A DNA stretch of 59,530 nucleotides from an uncultured Muribaculaceae bacterium. GTDB lineage: Bacteria > Bacteroidota > Bacteroidia > Bacteroidales > Muribaculaceae. This document shows, piece by piece, positions 49,785 to 58,373 of the stretch. The position numbers were made by a program, and so were the translations under genes. The notes under the pieces are model-generated. The model ran no database searches. It worked only from the letters and a program-made list of their open reading frames with translations, and was not told the DNA's origin. The DNA is taken from contig CAJTOB010000004.1 in the NCBI GenBank assembly GCA_910578035.1, forward strand, positions 1 through 59,530. Reading direction: 5' to 3'. Every line of letters starts with the position of its first letter. Positions within the stretch are counted from its first letter, which is position 1.

Positions 49785-51320
49785 ATGAGTGTTTTCTCTA
49801 ACTACGAAGTATGGTGGGTGACAGGTGCCCAGCTCCTATATGGCGGTGACGCAGTTGTGGCTGTCGACAGCCACTCTAAAGAAATGGTAGAAGGTCTCAA
49901 CAAATCAGGCCGTCTGCCCGTGAAAGTTGTCTACAAAGGCACTGCAAACTCATCGAAAGAGGTGGCCGACGTGATGAAGGCTGCCAACAACTGCGACGCA
50001 TGTATCGGTGTTATCACCTGGATGCATACATTCTCGCCCGCCAAGATGTGGATTCACGGTCTGCAGCAGCTCAACAAGCCCTTGCTCCACTTCCACACAC
50101 AGTATAACGCCGAAATTCCCTGGGATACCATGGACATGGACTTCATGAACCTCAACCAGAGCGCTCACGGAGACCGCGAATTCGGCCATATCTGCTCGCG
50201 CATGCGTCTGCGCCGCAAAGTTGTTGTTGGTCACTGGACCGACCCCATCGCTCAGGACCACATCGCCGTATGGCAGCGTGTTGCCGCCGCTTGGGCCGAC
50301 AGCCAGGATATGCTGATTCTCCGATTCGGCGACCAGATGAACAATGTGGCCGTTACCGACGGCGACAAGGTTGAGGCCGAACAGCGCATGGGCTACCACG
50401 TGGACTACACCCCCGTGAGCGAGCTCATGGAATACTTCAAGAAGGTAACCGACGCTGATACCGACGCTCTCGTAGCTACATATTTAAAGGAATACGAGCA
50501 TGCCGCCGAACTTGAAGACAAAAACAGCGAAGGCTACAAGAAAATCTGGAATGCCGCAAAAGCCGAACTCGCACTCCGCGCTATTCTCGTAGCCAAGGGT
50601 GCCAAGGGCTTCACTACCAACTTCGACGACCTCGGCACTGCCGATATCAACGACCCCAAATTCGTCGGTTTCGACCAGATTCCCGGCCTCGCTTCGCAGC
50701 GCCTCATGGCCGAAGGCTATGGCTTCGGTGCAGAAGGCGACTGGAAGAGCGCCGCTCTCTATCGCTCTGTATGGGTTATGAGCCAGGGCCAGGGCTGCTC
50801 CTTCCTCGAAGATTATACCCTTAACTTCGACGGAGCCAACAGCTCTATCCTCCAGGCTCACATGCTCGAAGTTTGCCCCCTCATCGCAGCCGAACGCCCC
50901 CGTCTCGAGGTTCACTTCCTCGGCATCGGTATTCGCAAGAGCCTTACCGCACGCCTTGTCTTCACCTCGAAGCCCGGCGCAGGTATCACCGCTACTGTAG
51001 TAGACCTCGGCAACCGCTTCCGTCTTATCGTCAACGACGTTGAGTGCATCGAGCCCAAGCCCCTGCCCAAGCTCCCCGTTGCTTCGGCTCTCTGGATTCC
51101 TATGCCCAACTTCGAAGTCGGCGCAGGCGCATGGATTCTTGCAGGCGGCACACACCACTCCTGCTTCTCCTACAAGCTCACTCCCGAATACTGGCAGGAC
51201 TATGCAGAAATCGCTGGCATCGAAATGCTCCACATCTGCAAGGATACCACCATCGAGAACTTCAAGAACGAGCTCCGCTGGAACGAGGTTTATTACATGC
51301 TTAACAAATCTCTCTGCTAA
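49785..51320 (+). CDS. araA: L-arabinose isomerase
   Basis: A 511-aa enzyme converting L-arabinose to L-ribulose. Signatures are YEVWWVTGAQLLYGGDAV at the N-terminus, GVITWMHTFSPAKMWIHGLQ, LLHFHTQYNAEIPWDTMDMD and a C-terminal GGTHHSCFSY with Mn-binding His. Length is normal. The codon bias is strong, suggesting high expression. Confidence 0.97.
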   Translation: MSVFSNYEVWWVTGAQLLYGGDAVVAVDSHSKEMVEGLNKSGRLPVKVVYKGTANSSKEVADVMKAANNCDACIGVITWMHTFSPAKMWIHGLQQLNKPLLHFHTQYNAEIPWDTMDMDFMNLNQSAHGDREFGHICSRMRLRRKVVVGHWTDPIAQDHIAVWQRVAAAWADSQDMLILRFGDQMNNVAVTDGDKVEAEQRMGYHVDYTPVSELMEYFKKVTDADTDALVATYLKEYEHAAELEDKNSEGYKKIWNAAKAELALRAILVAKGAKGFTTNFDDLGTADINDPKFVGFDQIPGLASQRLMAEGYGFGAEGDWKSAALYRSVWVMSQGQGCSFLEDYTLNFDGANSSILQAHMLEVCPLIAAERPRLEVHFLGIGIRKSLTARLVFTSKPGAGITATVVDLGNRFRLIVNDVECIEPKPLPKLPVASALWIPMPNFEVGAGAWILAGGTHHSCFSYKLTPEYWQDYAEIAGIEMLHICKDTTIENFKNELRWNEVYYMLNKSLC

Positions 51321-51355
51321 TAAATTAATGTTCCGCTTCGCGAGAAATTAACACT

Positions 51356-52948
51356 ATGGAAACTAAAACTATCATAGAACAGGGCAAGGCGGTGCTGGGC
51401 ATTGAGTTTGGTTCAACCCGAATCAAGGCCGTGCTTATCGGCCCCGATAACAAGCCGCTCGCTCAGGGTAGCCATACCTGGGAGAACCAGCTTGTCGATG
51501 GGCTCTGGACTTATAGCATTCAGGCTATCTGGTATGGTCTGCAGGACTGCTATGCCGACCTCCGCAAGAATGTGCGCGAGCTCTACGACGTAGAAATCGA
51601 GCGCCTTGCAGCTATCGGTATCAGCGCCATGATGCACGGCTATATGCCTTTCGGCAAAGATGGCAATATCCTGATGCCTTTCCGCACGTGGCGCAACACC
51701 AATACTGGACGTGCCGCTGCCGAGCTGAGCGAACTGTTCGTATATAATATTCCCCTCCGCTGGAGCATATCGCATCTCTACCAGGCTATCCTCGACAATG
51801 AGGAGCATGTGGCAGATATCGATTTCCTCACAACCCTTGCCGGATATATCCATTGGAAACTCACCGGCGAGCGTGTGCTCGGCGTTGGTGATGCCTCCGG
51901 CATGATTCCTGTAGATCCTGAAACAAAGAACTACGATGCCGCAATGGTTGCCAAATTCGACAAGCTTGTGGCTCCCAAAGGCTTCAAATGGACTCTCGAC
52001 GAAATCTTGCCCAAGGTGCTCGTTGCAGGTGAAGCCGCCGGCAATCTTACTCCCGAGGGCGCCGCTCTTCTCGACGTTTCCGGACATCTTGCAGCAGGCG
52101 TGCCCTTCTGCCCGCCCGAAGGCGACGCCGGAACAGGTATGGTTGCTACCAATGCGGTGCTCAAGCGCACTGGCAACGTATCGGCCGGCACTTCGTCGTT
52201 CTCCATGATTGTTCTCGAAAAGGAGCTCTCCAAGCCCTACGAGATGATAGACATGGTTACGACTCCCGACGGCAGCCTCGTTGCGATGGTTCACTGCAAC
52301 AACTGTACTTCCGACCTCAATGCATGGGTAAACCTCTTCAAGGAATACCAGGAAATGCTCGGTGTGCCTGTTGACTACAATCAGCTCTACGGCCTCCTCT
52401 ACAACCGCGCTCTCGAGGGCGACGGCGACTGCGGCGGTCTTATGGCTTATAACTATGTGTCGGGCGAACCCGTAACCGGTCTTGAGGAAGGACGTCCTCT
52501 TTTCGTCCGTTCGGCAAACGACCGCTTCAATCTCGCCAATTTCATGCGCGCCAACCTCTACGCATCTGTTGCTGTTCTCAAAATAGGCAACGATATTCTC
52601 TTCAAGGAAGAGAACGTGGAAGTAGACCGTCTTACCGGCCACGGAGGTCTCTTCAAGACCAAGGGTGTAGGCCAGCGTATCCTCGCTGCGGCTCTCAACA
52701 CGCCTATCTCTGTAATGGAGACAGCAGGCGAGGGCGGAGCCTGGGGCATGGCCCTGCTCGCCGGTTTTGTGGTTAGCAATCCGGAAGGTCTCTCGCTGCC
52801 CGAATATCTTGAGCAGAAAGTATTCCTCGGCAATGCCGGTGTAGAAATAGCCCCTGATTCATCTGATGTAGCCGGCTTCGACGCCTACATCAAGAATTAT
52901 AACGACTGCCTTGCCATCGAGCGTGCAGCCGTGGAGGCTAAAAAGTAA
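51356..52948 (+). CDS. FGGY-family carbohydrate kinase (ribulokinase role)
   Basis: A 530-aa ATP-dependent sugar kinase. Phosphate-binding motifs are LGIEFGSTRIKAVLIGPDN at the start and GNVSAGTSSFSMIVLEKEL mid-protein; the C-terminal signature has TGHGGLFKTKGVGQRILAAA. By sequence it resembles xylulokinase, but position after araD-araA implies it phosphorylates L-ribulose. Last gene of the operon. Confidence 0.9.
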   Translation: METKTIIEQGKAVLGIEFGSTRIKAVLIGPDNKPLAQGSHTWENQLVDGLWTYSIQAIWYGLQDCYADLRKNVRELYDVEIERLAAIGISAMMHGYMPFGKDGNILMPFRTWRNTNTGRAAAELSELFVYNIPLRWSISHLYQAILDNEEHVADIDFLTTLAGYIHWKLTGERVLGVGDASGMIPVDPETKNYDAAMVAKFDKLVAPKGFKWTLDEILPKVLVAGEAAGNLTPEGAALLDVSGHLAAGVPFCPPEGDAGTGMVATNAVLKRTGNVSAGTSSFSMIVLEKELSKPYEMIDMVTTPDGSLVAMVHCNNCTSDLNAWVNLFKEYQEMLGVPVDYNQLYGLLYNRALEGDGDCGGLMAYNYVSGEPVTGLEEGRPLFVRSANDRFNLANFMRANLYASVAVLKIGNDILFKEENVEVDRLTGHGGLFKTKGVGQRILAAALNTPISVMETAGEGGAWGMALLAGFVVSNPEGLSLPEYLEQKVFLGNAGVEIAPDSSDVAGFDAYIKNYNDCLAIERAAVEAKK

Positions 52949-52970
52949 GCACCTCCCCTTATAACCAAGT

Positions 52971-53004
52971 AAAAGCGCCTGTTCCGAGCGGGGCAGGCGC
53001 TTTT
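52971..53004 (+). terminator. Terminator of the arabinose operon
   Basis: AAAAGCGCCTG (52971-52981) pairs perfectly with CAGGCGCTTTT (52994-53004). Confidence 0.92.
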
Positions 53005-53019
53005 TACATAAAAAATTTG

Positions 53020-53027
53020 TATTTTTG
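53020..53027 (+). promoter_or_regulatory. -7 promoter of the small membrane protein gene
   Basis: TATTTTTG, ending 4 nt before a GTG codon. The expected transcription start falls on that codon. Confidence 0.5.
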
Positions 53028-53031
53028 GAGT

Positions 53032-53280
53032 GTGAAAGAGTCGTTTCAGAAATTCAGACAATGGCTGCAGAGTCTTTCGTTCCGCACAGGCCTTATTGTG
53101 GCGCTGTGTTGTGTGCTTTGTTATGCTCTGTCGTTCGCGCAGATGCTCCTGCCTATATCTGTAGCCGCCAAGGGCGTGCTGTGGGCTGCATTCTATGGCC
53201 TTGCAAAGGCTTGTCAGTACACAGCGCTTCTCATACTCGGCAAAGCCGGCATAGCACGTCTCAAAGCCTTTTTCAGGTGA
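53032..53280 (+). CDS. Small two-helix membrane protein, GTG start
   Basis: An 82-aa protein (KESFQKFRQWLQSLSFRTG, then two membrane segments IVALCCVLCYALSFAQMLL and VLWAAFYGLAKACQYTALLI) with a basic C-terminus. I use GTG 53032-53034 because the -7 element at 53020-53027 overlaps any earlier start. If correct, the mRNA is leaderless. It converges with the TPR gene and overlaps it by 8 bp. No family is recognised. Confidence 0.6.
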   Translation: MKESFQKFRQWLQSLSFRTGLIVALCCVLCYALSFAQMLLPISVAAKGVLWAAFYGLAKACQYTALLILGKAGIARLKAFFR

Positions 53281-54748
53281 ATTTGGAGTGTCCGAGCATG
53301 TCGAAGTACTCCCAGTAGAGTTTTTCCGAGGCAGGGTGACGCCGCACTTTGTCGGCAAGGGTGAAGATGGTGCGCGAGGCCATGCGAACAGGCAGCGGCG
53401 CAGCTGCGAGGTATGCCTCGAAGAAGGGTGTGACTTTATTGAGTATTTCCTTTGCCTGCTCCTCGTGGCCGGTCTTCATGTATGCTGTCACGCATATATA
53501 TACATGCGATGCGCCGCGGAAAGGTATCTGCATAATTTCGTCGAAAAGGCTGTCGTCGCTGATTAGTTCTACCGTTTCCTCGTATTTGCCCTGGGCAAAG
53601 AGCGCTTCTGCATAGGAGGCAAACTCCACAGCATTCAGTTCGCGGCGTTTGCGCAGCGATTTCAGAAAACCGGCGAGCGAAATCATTGCCGAGCGCATCA
53701 GCAGGGCATTGATTGTCTCATCGAGGTCTATGGCCGACATTTCGCGGCCGTCGTTTGCGGCCATGAAGCGGTCGCAGATTTCTTCGGCATCAGCTATATT
53801 GCAAAGCAGCAACTGCTTGAGCGGACGGATTTCGCCCGGGTGGGCGTCCATATATCTGCGGAGTTCGGCCACTGCAGTTGCCGGGTCTCCGTTCTGTACA
53901 AGCAATGCACACCGGCAGTCTGTGAATGTGAAGTCGTCTGGGTTCTCTTCTTTCAGAGACGCCATCATTTCAATGGCATCTTTTTGCAGATAGGGTGCCG
54001 ACGAATAGACCGTGTCGGCGAGATTAAGCAGAGCCGCAGGATTGTCCGCGCCAAGTGCCTTGGCAGTATCGAATGTCTGTCTGGCCTCTTCTTCTTTGCC
54101 AAGACGGGCCTGGGCGCGGAAGAGTGTCGCCCAGTATGCTACCGAGAAAGGTTCGGCTTCTATGAGTTCTTCGGCAAGTAGAGCAACGGTTTCGTCGTCG
54201 CCCTGCTGGTCGGCTTCCTGAAGCACTTCAAATAGAAGTGCGGGCAGGAAATTAGCTTTCTTGCGGAGGTCCGTCATATGGGCCTTTACCCAGTCATAGC
54301 AGTCGAGGTCGAAGGCAAGGTCTATGAATCGTATGGTTTCTTCATCTGAAAACGACGGGTACTGCTCCATCAGGAATGAGAGAGCGGCAGGGGCGTCGGC
54401 CGGACGGTTTGCCTCGAGGCGCACAATATCGAACAACAGCGAGGTGTGGTCGGCATTATCGGCTATGTAGGCGGCCGCGCTGCCGTCTTTGAGCTCTTTT
54501 TCGGCGTCTTCGAGGTCGAAATAGAGCAGGGCACGCCGTTCTTTCAGCGGTATACTCTCGGGATATAGCCTCGCGCCGCAGAAAAGTACTTCCGCACGAG
54601 CATAATCATCGGCTATATCGCCGGCGTAGTCGAATATTTCCACGAGTTCATCCTCGTCGAAGAAGCGTTCGGAGGCAGGCTCTTTCAGCGACTTGAGGAA
54701 GTTCTGATATAGTTCTTCGCGGGGATTTGATTCGTCGTCGTAACTCAT
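53273..54748 (-). CDS. Tetratricopeptide-repeat protein
   Basis: A 491-aa cytosolic helical-repeat protein. TPR-like pairs include AYWATLFRAQARLGKEEEAR with its partner helix, PAALLNLADTVYSSAPYLQK and EFASYAEALFAQGKYEETVE. It is acidic overall, with no signal peptide or enzymatic domain, so it probably acts as a scaffold. It lies upstream of nothing it clearly belongs to. Confidence 0.85.
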   Translation of the reverse strand: MSYDDESNPREELYQNFLKSLKEPASERFFDEDELVEIFDYAGDIADDYARAEVLFCGARLYPESIPLKERRALLYFDLEDAEKELKDGSAAAYIADNADHTSLLFDIVRLEANRPADAPAALSFLMEQYPSFSDEETIRFIDLAFDLDCYDWVKAHMTDLRKKANFLPALLFEVLQEADQQGDDETVALLAEELIEAEPFSVAYWATLFRAQARLGKEEEARQTFDTAKALGADNPAALLNLADTVYSSAPYLQKDAIEMMASLKEENPDDFTFTDCRCALLVQNGDPATAVAELRRYMDAHPGEIRPLKQLLLCNIADAEEICDRFMAANDGREMSAIDLDETINALLMRSAMISLAGFLKSLRKRRELNAVEFASYAEALFAQGKYEETVELISDDSLFDEIMQIPFRGASHVYICVTAYMKTGHEEQAKEILNKVTPFFEAYLAAAPLPVRMASRTIFTLADKVRRHPASEKLYWEYFDMLGHSKFT

Positions 54749-54759
54749 AGTTCAGGGTA

Positions 54760-54840
54760 AAAAATAAAAAGTGAAGGGTGAAAAGTGAAGAGGTGGCGAC
54801 ATGTGCCATTCACCTCTCACTCTTCATCTTTCACATTCAT
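54760..54840. repeat. Degenerate fold-back repeat between TPR gene and glnS
   Basis: The left side is made of AAAAGTGAAGGGTGA-type units and GAAGAGGTGGC. The right side reads CACCTCTCACTCTTCATC, its approximate inverse. It probably acts as a terminator for glnS and resembles the other mirrored intergenic repeats in the window. Confidence 0.7.
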
Positions 54841-54867
54841 AATCCATGCTGTGCGCGGACTATGAAA

Positions 54868-56574
54868 TTATGCTTTCTTCTGCACCTTTTCCCAAGTGTC
54901 TTTGAGGGCTATAGTGCGGTTGAATACGGGGTTTTCGGGGGTGCTGTCGGGGTCGGGTGTAAAGTAGCCTACGCGCTGGAACTGGAATTTGGTGCCGGGC
55001 TGTGCGTTGGCCATGATATACGGTTCCAGTTTTACTCCCTGTACCACTTTGAGCGATTCGGGGTTGAGCATTTCGCGGAAGTCGCGGTCGGGCTCTGCTG
55101 CGGGGTTCTCGACATCGAAAAGGCGGTCGTAGAGGCGCACTTCGGCGTCTACGGCATGGCGCGCCGAAACCCAGTGAAGAGTGCCTTTCACCTTACGGTT
55201 TGCACCGGGCATGCCGCTGAGGGTGTCGGCATCGTAGGAACAGCACAGTTCGGTGATGTTGCCTTCTTCATCTTTGATAACTTCGTCGCATTTGATGATA
55301 TACGCGCCTTTCAGACGAACCTCAGAGCCGGGTGCGAGACGGAAGAACTTCTTGGGAGGATTCTCCATGAAGTCATCGCGCTCGATGTAGAGCTCTCGCG
55401 AGAAGGGCATTTCGTGTGTGCCGCTTTCGGGGTCTTCGGGATTGTTCTCCATGCTTACGGTCTCGACCTTGTTCTCCGGGTAATTGGTGATGACAAGCTT
55501 GAGAGGGTTGACAACGGCCATGACGCGGGTTGCGATGCGGTTGAGATCGTCGCGCACGGCATGTTCGAGCAGGCTCACGCTGTTGAGAGCCTCATACTTT
55601 GTGTAGCCGATAGTGTCGATGAAGTTGCGGATAGATGCGGGCGTATATCCGCGGCGACGCATGCCCGAGATTGTCGGCATGCGGGGGTCGTCCCAGCCGG
55701 CAACGAGGCCTTCCTTCACGAGCTGGAGCAGTTTGCGCTTGCTCATGACGGTATATGTGAGGTTGAGACGGTTGAACTCAATCTGTCGCGGGCAGTAGCT
55801 GTCGTCGGCGAGTTCTTTTACGAAATATTCGTAAAGCGGACGATGAGGCACGAATTCGAGAGTACAGATAGAGTGGGTGACACCTTCGAAGTAGTCGCTT
55901 TGGCCGTGGGCGAAGTCATACATCGGGTAGACCTTCCATGTTGTGCCTGTGCGGTGATGTGGCGTCTTGATGATACGGTACATGATGGGGTCGCGGAAGT
56001 GCATGTTGGACGATGCCATGTCTATTTTTGCACGGAGCACTCGCGAGCCTTCCTCGAACTCTCCGGCATTCATGCGCATGAAAAGGTCGAGATTTTCTTC
56101 TACACTGCGGTTGCGGTAGGGGCTTTCCTCGCCCGGGGTCTGAGGTGTGCCTTTCTGGCGTGCTATTTCTTCGGAGGTCTGGTCATCTACATATGCCTTG
56201 CCTTCCTTGATGAGACGCACGGCGAGTTCGAACAGCTGGGGAAAATAGTCGGACGCATAGTATTCGCGGTCGCCCCAGTCGAAGCCGAGCCAGTGAATGT
56301 CTTCGCGGATAGAGTCGACATATTCCACATCTTCCTTGACGGGGTTGGTGTCGTCGAAGCGGAGATTGCATGTGCCGCCGAATTTTTCGGCGACGCCGAA
56401 GTCCATGCAGATTGCCTTGGCATGGCCTATGTGAAGATACCCGTTGGGTTCGGGCGGGAAGCGGGTGCTGAGACGTCCGCCGTTCTTTCCGGCCTGCAGG
56501 TCGTTGTAAACCTCTTCTTCTACAAAATTGAGGGATTTCTTTTCTTCAGGTTCCGTTACTTCATTCTGAGCCAT
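54868..56574 (-). CDS. glnS: Glutaminyl-tRNA synthetase
   Basis: A 568-aa class I aminoacyl-tRNA synthetase. The HIGH motif is in PPEPNGYLHIGHAKAICMDF (near residue 50), FDDTNPVKED follows, and the KMSKS-equivalent is VMSKRKLLQL (near 280). The C-terminal anticodon-binding barrels are complete. Promoter TATCTTTG lies at 56612-56619 (minus strand). Confidence 0.97.
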   Translation of the reverse strand: MAQNEVTEPEEKKSLNFVEEEVYNDLQAGKNGGRLSTRFPPEPNGYLHIGHAKAICMDFGVAEKFGGTCNLRFDDTNPVKEDVEYVDSIREDIHWLGFDWGDREYYASDYFPQLFELAVRLIKEGKAYVDDQTSEEIARQKGTPQTPGEESPYRNRSVEENLDLFMRMNAGEFEEGSRVLRAKIDMASSNMHFRDPIMYRIIKTPHHRTGTTWKVYPMYDFAHGQSDYFEGVTHSICTLEFVPHRPLYEYFVKELADDSYCPRQIEFNRLNLTYTVMSKRKLLQLVKEGLVAGWDDPRMPTISGMRRRGYTPASIRNFIDTIGYTKYEALNSVSLLEHAVRDDLNRIATRVMAVVNPLKLVITNYPENKVETVSMENNPEDPESGTHEMPFSRELYIERDDFMENPPKKFFRLAPGSEVRLKGAYIIKCDEVIKDEEGNITELCCSYDADTLSGMPGANRKVKGTLHWVSARHAVDAEVRLYDRLFDVENPAAEPDRDFREMLNPESLKVVQGVKLEPYIMANAQPGTKFQFQRVGYFTPDPDSTPENPVFNRTIALKDTWEKVQKKA

Positions 56575-56611
56575 AGTATGATGTGTTTGATTTTTTTTCA
56601 GTTCTAAAACG

Positions 56612-56619
56612 CAAAGATA
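56612..56619 (-). promoter_or_regulatory. -7 promoter of glnS
   Basis: Minus-strand TATCTTTG, 37 nt before the ATG. Confidence 0.7.
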
Positions 56620-56651
56620 GCAAAAATCCGCCGAACTTCATGCTTTAATTA

Positions 56652-57500
56652 TCAGCGAAAGAAATTTAACTCTTCGGCGTCGGCTGAGTATGGAGCGTAC
56701 ATGAAGTATTCATCTTTGTTCTGAGGGGAGGCCGCCCTTAGTATGCGGTATGTTTCGCCGCAGCCGTTTATGAGAATTTCGTCGGGAGAGAATGATATCA
56801 GCGACCAGTAGATTCCGCCGTCGGGGGTGAAAGTGCATTTATCGGGCTGGAATTTGCTGTCGTCGATAACGAGGTCTTCGCGCGCTATGGCAAGATTGCC
56901 CGGCATGATATGCGATGTGAGCTCGCCGGTGTTGCGGTTCTGCATCATGCGTATGTTCTGGAAAAATAACGTGCCGTTATTGTTATTTCGGGTGGCAGCT
57001 GCACGTATGTAGGTCATGGCGGGGTTTATCATGTAGACAAACATATGGCGGTTAGTGTTGATTTCGCAGAAAGTGAACTCACCTTCGCGGCCGTAAGCAG
57101 CCCCGAGACGCCATTCCTGCAGACGCTTGCCGATATCCAGTTTTGAGACTGCGGTAGGGCGCTCGTAAGGTTCGCATACAGTGATGTCTTCGACTTTGAC
57201 AAGCGTTTTATTGCCGATTTTAAGACTTTTGCCTTCTTTGGAAAGCTGGAGCGGGGTGGTTTCTTCGCTGATGAAAGTGGAGTCGGCGAAAACAGTGCGG
57301 CTATGAATGTTGTACGACGGAACGTCCAGATAAGCCCGCATGCCCGATGGTGTGTTTTCAAAGAAAATGCAGGCGTGGTCGGTGACTACAGCTTCGGCGC
57401 TGTCCGATGCCCAGACGCCACGCATGGAACTGAAGTCGGCAGCTTTGGTTACGATACAAGAGACTGTTGCAAAAATGATGATGCAGATTAGTTTTTTCAT
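56652..57500 (-). CDS. Exported protein of unknown function
   Basis: A 282-aa protein with signal peptide MKKLICIIIFATVSCIVTKA and probable cleavage before ADFSSMRGVW. The first half looks like a lipocalin-type beta structure (MRGVWASDSAEAVVTDHACI); the rest is mixed. A promoter (57529-57536) lies 28 nt upstream. I do not recognise the family. Confidence 0.8.
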   Translation of the reverse strand: MKKLICIIIFATVSCIVTKAADFSSMRGVWASDSAEAVVTDHACIFFENTPSGMRAYLDVPSYNIHSRTVFADSTFISEETTPLQLSKEGKSLKIGNKTLVKVEDITVCEPYERPTAVSKLDIGKRLQEWRLGAAYGREGEFTFCEINTNRHMFVYMINPAMTYIRAAATRNNNNGTLFFQNIRMMQNRNTGELTSHIMPGNLAIAREDLVIDDSKFQPDKCTFTPDGGIYWSLISFSPDEILINGCGETYRILRAASPQNKDEYFMYAPYSADAEELNFFR

Positions 57501-57528
57501 AAGTATATATGTGTTTAGAAGATTTTTG

Positions 57529-57536
57529 CAAAGATA
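57529..57536 (-). promoter_or_regulatory. -7 promoter of the exported protein gene
   Basis: Minus-strand TATCTTTG just below the terminator of the upstream zinc-ribbon gene. Confidence 0.65.
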
Positions 57537-57540
57537 TAAA

Positions 57541-57572
57541 AAATCGGATTAAGCTGTTGCATAATCCGATTT
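57541..57572 (-). terminator. Terminator of the zinc-ribbon gene
   Basis: AAATCGGATTA (57541-57551) pairs exactly with TAATCCGATTT (57562-57572). On the minus strand a T run follows. Confidence 0.9.
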
Positions 57573-57589
57573 AAATGAGCTGGAATGAT

Positions 57590-58363
57590 TTATTTCTTTG
57601 ATTCTTCGACGGCAGCGGCGAGTTCGGGGTCAATCATAATGCGGCCGCAGTATTCGCAGACGATTACTTTCTTGTGCATCTTGATTTCAATCTGCTTCTG
57701 CGGGGGAATGCGGTTGAAGCAGCCGCCGCATGCGTTGCGGTCTACAATTACGATGCCGAGGCCGTTGCGGGCGTTTTTGCGTATACGCTTGAACGCGTTG
57801 AGGGTACGGTCGTCAACACCGGGTTCGAGGGTCTTTGCACGGCCGATGAGGTTTTCTTCTTCGGTGCGTGTTTCGTTGACAATGTTTTCGAGGTCTGCTT
57901 TTTTCTCGGCCAGAATCTGGGTCTGGTCTACGATATCCTGCTGAATCGAAGCAATCTGGGCCTGTCGGTTGTCGATTTCACGTTCGATTTCACCGATATT
58001 TTTTTCGCTGAGTTTGATTTCGAGTGTCTCGTATTCGATTTCCTTAGTGAGGTTGTCGAATTCGTGGTTGTTGCGCACGTTGTCGAGCTGCTGGCGATAG
58101 CGCTCGATGAGAAGTTTTTTGTTTTCGATTTTGTTCTGCTCGGCTGTGCGCTTGATTTTGAGGTCTTCGATGTCGCCTTGATAGCGTTCGATACGGGTGT
58201 TCAGACCGGCGATGGTGTCCTGAAGGTCTTTTACTTCGAGGGGAAGTTCACCGCGGATATTACGGATACGATCGATTTCGGAGAGAATGGTCTGGAGTTC
58301 GTAGAGTGTCTTGAGACGATCCTCGACCGAACGGGGTGCATCTTGTTTGTTTTCAGTTGCCAT
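57590..58363 (-). CDS. Coiled-coil protein with C4 zinc ribbon
   Basis: A 257-aa cytosolic protein: a long antiparallel coiled coil (about 10-190, e.g. LNTRIERYQGDIEDLKIKRT) followed by a zinc ribbon, CGGCFNRIPP...VCEYCGRIM. This is the CT398/HP0958-like family, which in other bacteria bridges RNA polymerase, flagellar or secretion factors. Partners here are unknown. It is co-transcribed with the upstream NIF3 gene (10-nt gap), a pairing common in bacteria. Confidence 0.9.
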   Translation of the reverse strand: MATENKQDAPRSVEDRLKTLYELQTILSEIDRIRNIRGELPLEVKDLQDTIAGLNTRIERYQGDIEDLKIKRTAEQNKIENKKLLIERYRQQLDNVRNNHEFDNLTKEIEYETLEIKLSEKNIGEIEREIDNRQAQIASIQQDIVDQTQILAEKKADLENIVNETRTEEENLIGRAKTLEPGVDDRTLNAFKRIRKNARNGLGIVIVDRNACGGCFNRIPPQKQIEIKMHKKVIVCEYCGRIMIDPELAAAVEESKK

Positions 58364-58373
58364 ATATGGTGAC

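Noticed and set aside
54778..56607. 609-codon + strand frame opposite glnS
   Set aside because: Antisense to glutaminyl-tRNA synthetase, with no promoter or motif of its own.
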